This document shows, piece after piece, positions 54,053 through 63,392 of a stretch of 64,000 nucleotides of DNA. The notes beneath the pieces are model-generated. The model did no database searches. It saw nothing but the letters and a program-made list of their open reading frames with translations, and was not told the DNA's origin. Source of the stretch: Lachnospiraceae bacterium (GTDB lineage Bacteria; Bacillota; Clostridia; Lachnospirales; Lachnospiraceae); the NCBI GenBank assembly GCA_017461725.1, contig JAFTXG010000019.1, forward strand, positions 124,001-188,000. Direction: 5' to 3'. A program made the position numbers and the translations under genes. Each line of letters begins with the position of its first letter. Position 1 is the first letter of the stretch.

Positions 54053-55438
54053 ATGAACACAGCATATAAAGAGTTTGATGTAGTTGTTGTGGGCGCTGGC
54101 CCCGGCGGCTTAGGCGCTGCCGTGCAGGCTGCGCGCAATGGGGCGAAGGTCCTGCTGGTGGAGAAAAACGGTTATCTGGGCGGAAATATGACCATCGGTC
54201 TGCCCTTCTTCGGATTTCTGGACAGGGATGCCAACGTGGTGATGGCCGGTCTGCCCGAGGAGTTTATGCGTGAGATGCGCGAGTACAAGACTGCCTACGG
54301 ATATGCGGCCAGCGAGCACTGCTATTGCCCGATGCATAATTCCGTGACGGTCTTCGACTATGAGCTGTTCAAGATCATCGCCCTGCGAAAGGTTCTGGAT
54401 GCTGGCGTTGAGGTCCTGCTCCACTGTGACGTGGAGTCGGTAAATGTGGAGAATAAGACACTGAAGACTATCACCCTGATCGGTAAGGGTTACCGCATCA
54501 CCGTCGGTGCGAAGGTATTCATCGACGGAACCGGCGATGGAGATATGGCGTACCTCACCGGAGCCAGCTTTGAGAAGGGTCAGAAGGACACCGGCGTGCT
54601 TCAGCCCTCCACCCTGATGTTCAATATGGGCAACGTGGATCTGAATAAGACCATCGAGTTTCTGGAGCAGCATCCGGAGCAGATGGACCAGAGCAAGACC
54701 ATGGAGATCTACAGCGGCTACGACGCATCCCATTTCCGCAAGTATCCGGCTTTCGTTATGTTCGGCATGAAAAAGCTGGTTTCCGATCTGCGCGCCGAGG
54801 GCAAGATGCCTATCGACCGCGAGAATCTGATCTTTATCAGCAGTCTGCTTCCCGGTGAAGTGCATCTGAACTGTACCCGCCATCTGGGTGCCGACGGCAG
54901 CGATGTGTTCAGCCTGACCCGCGCGGAGGTCGAGGGTTATCTCCAGGTGGAGAAGCTGGTCGGAACTCTGCAGGAAAATGTTCCAGGCTTTGAGAACAGC
55001 TACATCACTCAGATCTACCCCTCCATGGGTATCCGCGAGAGCCGTCGCTTCTCCGGTATCCGCACTCTGACTGAGTATGAGGTGGTAAACGGCGTGATCA
55101 ACGAGGAGACCATCGGAATCGGCGGTTACCCGGTGGATATCCATGACGGTGACGGTGCCGGAACGATCTTCACCAAGACCCCTCCCTACGGAATTCCTTA
55201 CGGTATCACCGTCAGCAATGAGATCAAGGGCCTGATGTTCGCAGGACGCTGCGCATCCATGGATGCGGTGGCTATGAGCTCCGCCCGCGTGATGGGTACC
55301 TGCATGACCATCGGAGAGGCTGCCGGAGTGGGCGCTGCGCTGGCAGTGAAGTACGGTATCGAGCCGAAGGATGTGGATGTACAGGAAGTGAGAGATATTC
55401 TGAGAAACAGCGGTGTGATCGTGGAACTGGACAAGTAA
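54053..55438 (+). CDS. FAD-dependent oxidoreductase, paralog 2
   Basis: 461 residues, strongly similar throughout to the preceding protein (KVLLVEKNGYLGGN is identical; CASMDAVA and ARVM near the end as well). VVGAGPGGLGAAVQAARNG and FIDGTGDGDMAYLTGASF form the FAD site. ATAGGAG precedes the ATG after a 28-base gap. Paired like this, the two may form a heteromer or treat two related substrates. Expressed with paralog 1 and closed by a terminator. Confidence 0.85.
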   Translation: MNTAYKEFDVVVVGAGPGGLGAAVQAARNGAKVLLVEKNGYLGGNMTIGLPFFGFLDRDANVVMAGLPEEFMREMREYKTAYGYAASEHCYCPMHNSVTVFDYELFKIIALRKVLDAGVEVLLHCDVESVNVENKTLKTITLIGKGYRITVGAKVFIDGTGDGDMAYLTGASFEKGQKDTGVLQPSTLMFNMGNVDLNKTIEFLEQHPEQMDQSKTMEIYSGYDASHFRKYPAFVMFGMKKLVSDLRAEGKMPIDRENLIFISSLLPGEVHLNCTRHLGADGSDVFSLTRAEVEGYLQVEKLVGTLQENVPGFENSYITQIYPSMGIRESRRFSGIRTLTEYEVVNGVINEETIGIGGYPVDIHDGDGAGTIFTKTPPYGIPYGITVSNEIKGLMFAGRCASMDAVAMSSARVMGTCMTIGEAAGVGAALAVKYGIEPKDVDVQEVRDILRNSGVIVELDK

Positions 55439-55454
55439 AACGAGTCTATGATAT

Positions 55455-55506
55455 AATCAGGGCAGTGCCGGAAACAGAGGACCCTCGGCATTGCTCTGAT
55501 TTTTTG
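55455..55506 (+). terminator. Rho-independent terminator of the FAD operon
   Basis: A 16-base stem with two G-U pairs, AATCAGGGCAGTGCCG with CGGCATTGCTCTGATT, followed by TTTTTT. Confidence 0.9.
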
Positions 55507-55598
55507 TACACCAACAGCGTAGATTTAAGACTTCAAATATCAAATGTTTCAGGGTAGTGTAGCAATGGAGCAATATGCCGGTATATCAGGAGGAGACT

Positions 55599-56726
55599 AT
55601 GCCCTTTCAGATCGTACACCAGGATATTACCAAAATGAATACGGATGCCATCGTCAATGCAGCAAATTCCGCGCTGCAGATGGGCGGTGGCGTATGCGGC
55701 GCGATTTTTCAGGCGGCGGGAGCAGAGCGGTTGCAGAAAGCCTGTCGGAAGATTGGAGTATGTCCCAGGGGAAGCGCGGTGATCACACCGGGGTTTGACC
55801 TCCAGGCGAAGTATGTGATCCATGCAGTGGGGCCGGTCTGGCAGGGAGGAAACAGCGGTGAGCGGGAACTTCTGGCCGGTGCGTACCGTAGCTCTCTTAG
55901 ACTGGCAGCAGAATACAAGCTGAAAACTATAGCCTTTCCGCTGATTTCCTCTGGCATCTACGGCTATCCGAAGGCCGAAGCATTGCAGGTGGCCGTGAGT
56001 GTGTTTGCGGAATTTCTGACTGACCATGAGATGGACATTTATCTGGCAGTGTTTGACCGCAAAGCGGTGGAGCTCAGTGAGAAGCTGTTTGTTGGAATTC
56101 AACATTACATAGACACTTATTATGAACTTGAGCCCGGAAGGAGGCATCCGGAAGAGGAAACAGACAGATTCGGGGAGTCGATCTGTCTGACTGAGTCGAT
56201 GATGCCTGTGGAAGCAAGGGTGACGGCTAAGAAACCGAAGCCATTGCTGTCAGCACCGATGGCACCTTTGACAAAGACACCGAAAACGGGGGCGGCTTCA
56301 GAAACCCGATTTGCCGGAAAAACAGTAAACTATTCATCAGATTCCGTCAAGGCGACCAGATCTTTGGAAGAAGTGATGAAGAATCTGGATGAGACGTTCT
56401 CGGAGATGGTATTGCGATTGATCGATGAGAAAGGCAAAAAGGATTCGGAGGTTTATAAAAAGGCAAATATAGACCGGAAATTGTTTTCAAAAATCCGCAG
56501 CAACAAATATTATAACCCGAAAAAAGCTACTGCGCTGGCATTGGCCATTGGCCTGGAGTTGTCGTTAGACGAGACAGTGGATCTGTTGGCAAAAGCAGGT
56601 TATTCCCTGTCGCCCAGTAGTAAATTTGACGTGATCCTTCGCTTCTTTATAGAACGAGGGGAATACGATATGTTTGTGATCAATGAAGTGTTGTTTTATT
56701 ATGAGCAACCATTGCTGGGTATATAG
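55599..56726 (+). CDS. Macro domain fused to an XRE-like helix-turn-helix domain
   Basis: 375 residues from ATG 55599 (AGGAGGAGACT directly upstream; ATG 55575 is poor). The macro domain (about 1-165) has ITKMNTDAIVNAANSALQMG and LISSGIYGYPKAEAL, the ADP-ribose site. A disordered Pro/Ala linker follows. Residues about 255-335 read DSEVYKKANIDRKLFSKIRS and then ATALALAIGLELSLDETVDLL, an XRE-like helix-turn-helix; the last 40 residues end in a conserved-looking FFIERGEYDMFVINEVLFYY. The protein probably removes ADP-ribose or binds O-acetyl-ADP-ribose, perhaps with DNA or RNA. Single gene after a terminator; role unknown. Confidence 0.85.
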   Translation: MPFQIVHQDITKMNTDAIVNAANSALQMGGGVCGAIFQAAGAERLQKACRKIGVCPRGSAVITPGFDLQAKYVIHAVGPVWQGGNSGERELLAGAYRSSLRLAAEYKLKTIAFPLISSGIYGYPKAEALQVAVSVFAEFLTDHEMDIYLAVFDRKAVELSEKLFVGIQHYIDTYYELEPGRRHPEEETDRFGESICLTESMMPVEARVTAKKPKPLLSAPMAPLTKTPKTGAASETRFAGKTVNYSSDSVKATRSLEEVMKNLDETFSEMVLRLIDEKGKKDSEVYKKANIDRKLFSKIRSNKYYNPKKATALALAIGLELSLDETVDLLAKAGYSLSPSSKFDVILRFFIERGEYDMFVINEVLFYYEQPLLGI

Positions 56727-56915
56727 AACATAATTTTGTGTAACCTCTTTAACTGAAATTATGTTGCTGTTTTTTCGCAGCCGCTTTTGTCTTGGAAACC
56801 ACCACAGTTGGTTGGTGGTCAAGAGAAGAAAAAAGTTGTGCAATAATTGTGGGTACTGCCATAAACGGTAGGCGGTCAGCCCTTCGACAGACTGACAGAT
56901 ATTTTACTTTTGCAC

Positions 56916-58430
56916 TCACAGCAGTGCCGCCACACCCAGCACCACGCTCACCGCGATCGGCACAGTCACGGTGTCCAGCCCGTGTTTGGTATACAGCTCC
57001 ACTAGAGCGGCCACGGGAGCGATAACCAGTGACAGGATCAGTACCGTCGGAAGTGCCATCCCGGAGAACAGCAGGAGTGTCGCCGCTGTACACACGAAGG
57101 ATGTGATGCCCATGGCTGCGCTGCCCTCCACTGACTTGACACCCTCGATATGCGGGCCTGACAGCTTGTGCCTGCCGAGATTTTTGCCCACAATGGCAGC
57201 AGCGGCATCGCCGGGTCCCCAGGCCATGATGGCGGTGACGGCGATGTAAACATATTCCGGGCCAAAGCCTCCCCAGAAGACAGCCAGCAGGATGGCGATC
57301 AGGCCAAACAACAGGATGAAGCTGATGATGACCTCATGTTTCGCTTTTTCCACGAAAAGAGATTTGTAGAAACTGAATTTCTCTGCAACGTGCAGCAGGA
57401 TGATCACGAGAACTAACAGCACCGCCTGCACCAGAACGGCGATCCACCAGATATCGGTGCCCAGCACCAGCGGCAGGATCGAGGTAAAAGCCACGATGTG
57501 GAGCAGCTTGCGGAAAATATAATCGGGGACTTTGGTGGTGTAGCGGATGATCAGCAGGATCGCAGCCAGCGCCGCGATGTAGCCGATGTAGGTGCCGAAC
57601 AGCTTCCAGAACTCCGCGAAATAAGTCATATTGATCCGGTCCATATAGTTTAGGAAGATCAGCACCAGGCCGAGAATGAAGAGCACGGCTCCGGTGATGT
57701 AGCCCACGGCCTTGGCATTGACCTTGTTGGCGAAGCGTGCGCTGAACAGGGAGAACGCGGTGGCAGTCACGATGGAGATCAACAGATAGTCCCAGCATTC
57801 CAGCAGGATGGTGGGCTCGATGAGAATATGGCTCACCGAAGCGATCAGCGCGGTGAAGGTCATGATAAAGGTGGAGGTGCCCACTGCAGTCTTGCGGTCA
57901 TAGCCCAGCATGGCGGTAAATACGATCAGCATCATCATGCCGCCGCCGGAACCGAAGAATCCGGTACCGAAGCCGATGGTCAGACCGAAAAACAGAGACA
58001 CTGCAATTTCCTTGATGGAAAGCCTCACGGTTCCGTCATGGGTGGGCTTGTCCTTGGCATCGGGCTTCACCAGAAAGCGGATACCGATGGCCACACACAG
58101 AAACAGGGAGAATCCGCCCAGCACCTGCTGGTGCGTGAAGTAGGCGGCGATGGAACCGACCGTACACATGGAAATGATGCACACCAAAAGCAGCCAACCA
58201 TGTTTCAGGTCGATTTTTTTATTCTTTGCATAGACTCCTGCGGTGACAGCAGAGCCCAAAATGTCGCTGGCCAGTGCGATCGCAGTCGCCATATAGGCTC
58301 CGTGCTCCCCGCGGAAGGTGGGACAGAGAACGATGAGCAGCGGGACCATGGCGGTGGCGGCGCTCAACCCCACAAGGCCTGTGCCGATGCCGGCCAGCAT
58401 GGCGGCAATGATTACGACGATATATTCCAT
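56916..58430 (-). CDS. TauE/SafE-type permease fused to a polyprenol/DAG-kinase-like domain
   Basis: 504 residues with about 15 membrane helices. Residues 1-255 form a TSUP (TauE/SafE) anion exporter: AGIGTGLVGLSAATAMVPLL at the start and TIGFGTGFFGSGGGMMMLIV at 151-170 are the two repeats. Residues about 280-504 resemble CTP-dependent DAG/dolichol/phytol kinases (Dgk1, Sec59, VTE5): RKLLHI (307-312), AWGPGDAAAAIVGKNLGRHK (403-422) and KSVEGSAAMGI (432-442). GGAGG lies upstream of the start. I know of no common fusion of these two; the natural reading is a coupled anion transporter and lipid kinase. Function unproven. Confidence 0.78.
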   Translation of the reverse strand: MEYIVVIIAAMLAGIGTGLVGLSAATAMVPLLIVLCPTFRGEHGAYMATAIALASDILGSAVTAGVYAKNKKIDLKHGWLLLVCIISMCTVGSIAAYFTHQQVLGGFSLFLCVAIGIRFLVKPDAKDKPTHDGTVRLSIKEIAVSLFFGLTIGFGTGFFGSGGGMMMLIVFTAMLGYDRKTAVGTSTFIMTFTALIASVSHILIEPTILLECWDYLLISIVTATAFSLFSARFANKVNAKAVGYITGAVLFILGLVLIFLNYMDRINMTYFAEFWKLFGTYIGYIAALAAILLIIRYTTKVPDYIFRKLLHIVAFTSILPLVLGTDIWWIAVLVQAVLLVLVIILLHVAEKFSFYKSLFVEKAKHEVIISFILLFGLIAILLAVFWGGFGPEYVYIAVTAIMAWGPGDAAAAIVGKNLGRHKLSGPHIEGVKSVEGSAAMGITSFVCTAATLLLFSGMALPTVLILSLVIAPVAALVELYTKHGLDTVTVPIAVSVVLGVAALL

Positions 58431-58697
58431 ATAATCTACCTCCGGATAATGAGATAAAGTTTTGCAGATGCCGTTCCCGGCTAATCATCAACGATACTGC
58501 CGATTTCGATTGAGTTGATGTAATCATATCATGACCTCAATGGAAATGACAATGAAAAAAGTATAAAATTAAATGTCGCCCGGGAAGCGACCAAAACCGA
58601 CCAGTGAAGTGATATCCTGTACTCAACAAAACAAAGCGCCGGGAACACAGAAAGAATCTCACAGACTGTGACATCGGCAAGAAGGAGGATAGGATTG

Positions 58698-59363
58698 ATG
58701 AAAAAACATTTGACTGAGTTGGTTTTTATTCTGGACAAGAGCGGTTCCATGGCAGGCTTGGAGACTGACACGATCGGCGGTTACAACGCCATGTTGAAAA
58801 AGCAGCGCACCGGTGAAGGCGATGTGAATGTGACAACCGTTCTGTTCAGCGATCGGATCAGGCAGATCTGCACCAGAGAAAGCATTGAGCAGGTGCCATT
58901 GATGACGGAGAAGGAATATCAGGTCGGCGGCTGCACCGCACTTCTGGATGCCATCGGTGAGACAATCGTGTATATGAAGAATGTGCAGAAATACGCCAAG
59001 CCGGATCAGCGCGCGGACAAAGTATTGTTTATCATCACCACCGACGGCTATGAGAATGCCAGCCGGGAGTATAATTATGAGAAGGTACGCAAAATGGTGG
59101 AGGATCAGAAGAAAGAGGACTGGGAGTTTCTGTTTTTGGGAGCGAATATCGATGCGATCTCCACAGCGGCAAAATTCGGTATTCAGCCTCAGTTTGCCAC
59201 CAATTATGTGGCGGATGAGGAAGGAACCAGGCTGAATTATGAGGCTATGGACAAAGCGGTGACCTGCGCCCGCATGAGCGCGCCCATGGAAGGCTGGAAG
59301 GCAGCGGTGGAGGCCGACTATCAAAGAAGAAAAACACAGAAGACAGGAAGACAGGCAGATTAA
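58698..59363 (+). CDS. von Willebrand factor A domain protein
   Basis: 221 residues from ATG 58698 (AAGGAGG 12 bases upstream). VFILDKSGSMAGLETDTI gives the MIDAS DxSxS metal site near residue 13, FIITTDGYEN the later Asp. No signal peptide, so cytoplasmic; the C-terminus is Arg/Lys-rich. Small vWA proteins of this type are often of unknown role. It is divergent from the permease-kinase gene. Confidence 0.82.
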   Translation: MKKHLTELVFILDKSGSMAGLETDTIGGYNAMLKKQRTGEGDVNVTTVLFSDRIRQICTRESIEQVPLMTEKEYQVGGCTALLDAIGETIVYMKNVQKYAKPDQRADKVLFIITTDGYENASREYNYEKVRKMVEDQKKEDWEFLFLGANIDAISTAAKFGIQPQFATNYVADEEGTRLNYEAMDKAVTCARMSAPMEGWKAAVEADYQRRKTQKTGRQAD

Positions 59364-59573
59364 AGAGTCGCTTTGCCGGATAACCATGTAAAAGAAAAAT
59401 GATTGCAAAAAGCCCTAAGGTGATGTACGATGTAGTATATTGCCAAGGGGCTTTTGCAGTGAGCGAAAGTTTTGCTTGTGAGGAAGTACACTGGGTGTGG
59501 ACAGCAATCTGATTGATGCGGAGTGATTCCCGAAGGAAAATTTCAGTAAAATCAATAGGGTATGGAGGCTGGA

Positions 59574-60947
59574 ATGAAAAAAACTACACTTTGCTATATG
59601 GAAAAAGACAACCAATACCTGATGCTCCACCGGATCAAAAAGGAGAGGGATGCCAACAAAGACAAGTGGATCGGCATCGGCGGTCACTTCGAGGAGGGCG
59701 AGACACCTGAGGAGTGTGTGCTCCGCGAGGTGAAGGAGGAGACCGGCCTGACCCTGACCTCGTTTCGTCTCCGTGGTCTCATCGATTTTGTGTCTGACCG
59801 CTGGGAGCGGGAGTGGATGTATCTGTTTACGGCGGATGAGTTTGCGAAGGAAGTGCCGGACCATGGCCGGGAAACGAGTGTACCGGCAGAGCAGGAGCCT
59901 GTGGACGGCGGTGGAGCAGTGGATGGGTTACCGATGACCGAACCGTGTGACGACCTGCCGGACTGCGATGAGGGACAGCTGGAATGGGTGGACAAGGACA
60001 GGATTATCGAGCTGAAGCTGTGGGAGGGCGACAATATTTTCCTCAATCTGTTGGATACCCGTGACGAATACTTTGAATTGAAGCTGGTCTACGAGGGAGA
60101 AAAGCTGGTGGAGGCTGTTCTGGACGGCGAAGCAATGGAGCTGTTTGACATCTGCGACGACGAGGGCGAGCCCACCGGTCAGACCAGAGAGCGCAGCGTA
60201 GTCCATCGATACGGGACGGTACATCGCACCGCCCATGTGTGGATAACCAGAAAAAATTCGGAGGGGACTGTGGATATCCTGCTGCAGAAGCGCAGCGCGG
60301 ACAAGGATTCCTTCCCCGGGTGCTATGATATTTCCTCGGCGGGGCACATTCCGGCAGGCTGCGACTGGAAAGAATCGGCGTTGAGAGAGCTGGCGGAGGA
60401 GCTGGGGATCGAGGCAGAGCCGCAGGATCTGGAGTATGCCGGGAAGGTCCGGACCCAGTTTAAGGGTGCGTTCCACGGACAGCCGTTTTACAATGTGGAG
60501 ATCAGTGCGGTGTATATTTACCGGAAACCGGTGGATGAGAGCGAGCTTGCCCTGCAAAATAGCGAGGTGGAGTCGGTTCGGTGGATGAACTTGCATGCAT
60601 GTATTCGGGCAGTGAGAGAGAACAAAATGCCAAATTGCCTGATTCCGGAGGAGTTGGAACTGCTGGCGAGATACTTGGGTGAGATCGAGGAGCGACAAAA
60701 TCCAGAACTGTTGATCGGAAAGTGCGGATTTTATTGCGGCAGCTGCCCCACTTATGTGTCAGGAGAGTGTGCAGGCTGCATGGAGGCGCATGAGGCCGGT
60801 GATTGTTATACAAGAGATTGTGTGTTGAAAAGAGGTCTCGATTACTGTGGAAAATGCGAAGGTTTCCCCTGTGATGAGATCATGACCGGAGAGAAGGTCA
60901 CTGTGTTGGACAAAAATTGGCTGCGCTGGAAAAGGAGATTAAAATGA
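59574..60947 (+). CDS. Nudix-Nudix-DUF3795 triple-domain protein
   Basis: 457 residues from ATG 59574 (GGAGG upstream). Nudix 1 (about 1-170) has box GGHFEEGETPEECVLREVKE (36-55) and an Asp/Glu/Pro-rich insert at about 103-140. Nudix 2 (about 195-380) has the box AGHIPAGCDWKESALRELAE, with the first Glu replaced by Cys but REL.EE kept; it resembles the isopentenyl-diphosphate-isomerase-like branch. The C-terminal 75 residues, KCGFYCGSCPTYVSGECAGC and further Cys, fit DUF3795, a likely metal-binding module. A house-cleaning or nucleotide-sugar hydrolase is likely; the fusion is unusual. Its stop overlaps the next start by 4 bases. Confidence 0.85.
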   Translation: MKKTTLCYMEKDNQYLMLHRIKKERDANKDKWIGIGGHFEEGETPEECVLREVKEETGLTLTSFRLRGLIDFVSDRWEREWMYLFTADEFAKEVPDHGRETSVPAEQEPVDGGGAVDGLPMTEPCDDLPDCDEGQLEWVDKDRIIELKLWEGDNIFLNLLDTRDEYFELKLVYEGEKLVEAVLDGEAMELFDICDDEGEPTGQTRERSVVHRYGTVHRTAHVWITRKNSEGTVDILLQKRSADKDSFPGCYDISSAGHIPAGCDWKESALRELAEELGIEAEPQDLEYAGKVRTQFKGAFHGQPFYNVEISAVYIYRKPVDESELALQNSEVESVRWMNLHACIRAVRENKMPNCLIPEELELLARYLGEIEERQNPELLIGKCGFYCGSCPTYVSGECAGCMEAHEAGDCYTRDCVLKRGLDYCGKCEGFPCDEIMTGEKVTVLDKNWLRWKRRLK

Positions 60948-61774
60948 GACACGAAAAAATCATAATTCAGACAAAACAGACTGAGGCAGAGCTTACCTTA
61001 TATTTACTGGACAATTACCCGATTATGGATATGGATCGGATCCGTCCGACGGTGCTGGTCTGCCCCGGCGGCGGATATTCCTTCCTGTCGGAGCGAGAGA
61101 CGGAGGCTATCGCGATCCAGATGAATGCCATGGGCTTTCACGCGGCGGTGCTTCGCTATCATGTGGCTCCGGCCAGATTCCCCGTTGCATTGGCGGAGGC
61201 GGCCTGTTCGGTGGCTCATTTGAGAGCGCATGCGGCTGAGTACGGCGTTGATCCGGAGAAGATTATCGTGGCGGGATTTTCAGCGGGAGGTCATCTGGCT
61301 GCGAGCCTCGGTGTGTTCTGGGATAAAGAATGGCTCACCGAGCACACCGGCTGTGCGCCCGAGGAAATCAGGCCCAACGGTCTGGTACTCAGTTATCCGG
61401 TGATCACCTCCGGCGAGCATGCCCACAGAGGTTCCTTCAACAGCCTTTTGGGCGAGGGCGCGACGGAGGAACAACTGGAGTTTGTGTCTCTGGAAAAGCA
61501 GGTGACGGCATCCACACCGCCCACTTTTATCTGGCACACCGTGGGCGATCAGCTGGTGCCGGTGGAGAATACCATGTTGTTCGCTGCGGCGCTGCAGCGG
61601 GCAGGGGTAAAGTTTGAGATGCATGTGTATCCTCAGGGTGAGCACGGACTGGCGCTGTCCACAGAGGAGACGGCATCGGTCAGCAACGAAAAATACAGTG
61701 CGGCGCACCGGGTGCGCCCGGAATGCGCGGCGTGGGTCGGCATGGCGGGAAGATTTGTGAAGGAGGAAGTGTGA
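60944..61774 (+). CDS. Alpha/beta-hydrolase esterase (BD-FAE-like)
   Basis: 276 residues from ATG 60944, AAAAGGAG upstream; overlaps the Nudix gene stop by 4 bases, so translation is coupled. VCPGGGYSFLSERETEAIAI forms the oxyanion region, VAGFSAGGHLAASLG the nucleophile Ser, and PQGEHGLALS the catalytic His. This branch includes xylan acetyl and feruloyl esterases. No signal peptide. Confidence 0.86.
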   Translation: MRHEKIIIQTKQTEAELTLYLLDNYPIMDMDRIRPTVLVCPGGGYSFLSERETEAIAIQMNAMGFHAAVLRYHVAPARFPVALAEAACSVAHLRAHAAEYGVDPEKIIVAGFSAGGHLAASLGVFWDKEWLTEHTGCAPEEIRPNGLVLSYPVITSGEHAHRGSFNSLLGEGATEEQLEFVSLEKQVTASTPPTFIWHTVGDQLVPVENTMLFAAALQRAGVKFEMHVYPQGEHGLALSTEETASVSNEKYSAAHRVRPECAAWVGMAGRFVKEEV

Positions 61775-61871
61775 GGGGGATTTTTCGGGGGATGTGGTAC
61801 CGTTAAAGTGAAGTTCGAATTTCGGCATTTGGAAGCGGAGGACGTTTACATAAGCAAAAGAGGTGATAATT

Positions 61872-62639
61872 TTGTTGGAGAAAAATGTGAGAAAAAGATC
61901 AGCCGTTAGTGTAGGTAAAAAGATGTGTAAGGACCTGGGGTTTGTAGAAGTAGGTGCAAATCTGTACCGTTGTTACGGTCAGGGACTTTTACAAGTAGTT
62001 ACGTTTCGAGGATTTCCCGAGCGTGTAAATACCATTGAATTTAACCGAGAAGCCGCTGTCAAATTTGGCGTGTATTCCTTATATCAGGATATATTTTGGG
62101 TTATGTTGCCATTGCGTCCTCGCCGTGATCTTGTTCCCAGCATATCTCCGAGCATATTGAACAGCGAAGCATGTTTCCATCAGTTTTTAGGTACGGAGTA
62201 TGAGGCAGGATGTATGATAGAATACGGAATTCCTTTCCTGAACAGGATTACTACACATGCGGATTTTGCACAGATGATAGAGCAATTGGATATGATTATG
62301 TATAAGAAAAATTTTTTGATTGACGGGCAAAAAATCGTTCCGTATATTCTTTCTGGGCAAAGGCAAAACGCAGTGGATGTGATTAATGCGATAGAGGAAC
62401 AGAGTTGGGATTGCTATGAATCTAATTGCCTGAATATGAAGGATTATGATAAGGAAGGACATCGCCGGAAGTTGGAGAAAAAACTTGAACCGCTGCTTCA
62501 ATTGCGTAGCGCCGCCCTATCGGGGGATGCGAAGATCGTTAACGAGTATCTACAGACAAATTATCGGAGAAATGTTCAGCACCTTCAAGACATGGGTGTT
62601 TCGGTCGGGGAGGATTGTGTAGTTGAACAGTTGTTGTGA
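61872..62639 (+). CDS. Uncharacterised protein, DUF4304-like N-terminus
   Basis: 255 residues, TTG start with GAGGTG 6 bases upstream. The N-terminal half, GKKMCKDLGFVEVGANLYRC followed by a strand with VVTFRGFPERVNTIEFN, resembles DUF4304-type proteins; the rest is mostly helical (AIEEQSWDCYES, HRRKLEKKLEPLLQLRSAA). No catalytic pattern seen. Its A+T content is higher than its upstream neighbours and it may mark the start of acquired DNA. Confidence 0.6.
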   Translation: MLEKNVRKRSAVSVGKKMCKDLGFVEVGANLYRCYGQGLLQVVTFRGFPERVNTIEFNREAAVKFGVYSLYQDIFWVMLPLRPRRDLVPSISPSILNSEACFHQFLGTEYEAGCMIEYGIPFLNRITTHADFAQMIEQLDMIMYKKNFLIDGQKIVPYILSGQRQNAVDVINAIEEQSWDCYESNCLNMKDYDKEGHRRKLEKKLEPLLQLRSAALSGDAKIVNEYLQTNYRRNVQHLQDMGVSVGEDCVVEQLL

Positions 62640-63001
62640 CCATGGAAGCAGGTTGAAAAAAATGAGATGTGTATTATGCCATTGCACAAGAGGCAGAGCG
62701 AGAGCGGGGATTTATCAATAACATGAACTATAAAGTGATAATTTGAAAACCACAATTTTATAAGTGGTTATTAACCCACACAGGGTTTTAATAAAATCCT
62801 CCAAAAGCCTTGAAAATAAAGGGTTTATCGCAAAATGCTCACCTTAACTTATTATACGATTTCACACTGTTTTATTCTCCCCTTGGAAGCTGATAAGGGC
62901 AAACACAAGGGCAAGAAAATCTGATAACAAGATATAACAGAATGTGGCAATCGGAGAACTGTGACGTATGTGCGAATATATTATACTGGAGGATTTATTA
63001 T
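62640..63001. other. 362-base junction region before the TnpV gene
   Basis: No complete gene is present. A short open stretch at 62666-62746 reads YYAIAQEAERERGFINNM before a stop and may be the tail of a lost gene. Behind it lie short inverted repeats (AACCAC at 62748 with GTGGTT at 62764, AACCC with GGGTT near 62773-62787). Likely the left boundary of the element that carries TnpV, but no clear attachment repeat can be named. Confidence 0.4.
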
Positions 63002-63379
63002 ATGGACAAGTACATATTTGATGAAAGCAACGGTTTATGGTATGAATTGCAGGGTGACTATTATATCCCTTGCCTGATACTTTCCGAAGAAGAAACGCAG
63101 CCTATCGGCTTATGGGGACAACGCCACAAGCAGTATTTGAAAGAGCATAGACATATTGTTTACACCACAATGCTGATTGATGGTACACTTAACCGCTATC
63201 TTGCAGATATTAACCAACAGGCGGAGCAAATGTTCCATAGATTGATTGAGGAAATGGCTCAAAAGCAGGGTGTAACAGAGCAGTTAAAAGTAGAACAGCC
63301 TATGGAATGGATAGGATTGATGAATAACATACAGGCTTGTGCAAGAGAGATTGTGAACAGCGAAATAATTTTTGCATAA
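63002..63379 (+). CDS. tnpV: Transposon-encoded protein TnpV
   Basis: 125 residues from ATG 63002 (GGAGG 8 bases upstream). Family features are clear: NGLWYELQGDYYIPCL, PIGLWGQRHKQYLKEHR, NRYLADINQQAEQMFHRLIE and a final EIVNSEIIFA. TnpV is a small protein carried on clostridial mobilisable transposons of the Tn4451 group and their relatives; its role is not settled. It is followed by a terminator. No transposase or recombinase is seen in the window. Confidence 0.88.
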   Translation: MDKYIFDESNGLWYELQGDYYIPCLILSEEETQPIGLWGQRHKQYLKEHRHIVYTTMLIDGTLNRYLADINQQAEQMFHRLIEEMAQKQGVTEQLKVEQPMEWIGLMNNIQACAREIVNSEIIFA

Positions 63380-63392
63380 TGCAATAGTCACA

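Noticed and set aside
56749..57093. Minus-strand frame downstream of the permease-kinase gene
   Set aside because: It mainly overlaps the 3' end of the real gene in another frame and has no ribosome site.
59405..59457. Inverted repeat GCAAAAAGCCC / GGGGCTTTTGC as a terminator
   Set aside because: The loop is about 30 bases and no T-run follows on the plus strand; function unclear.
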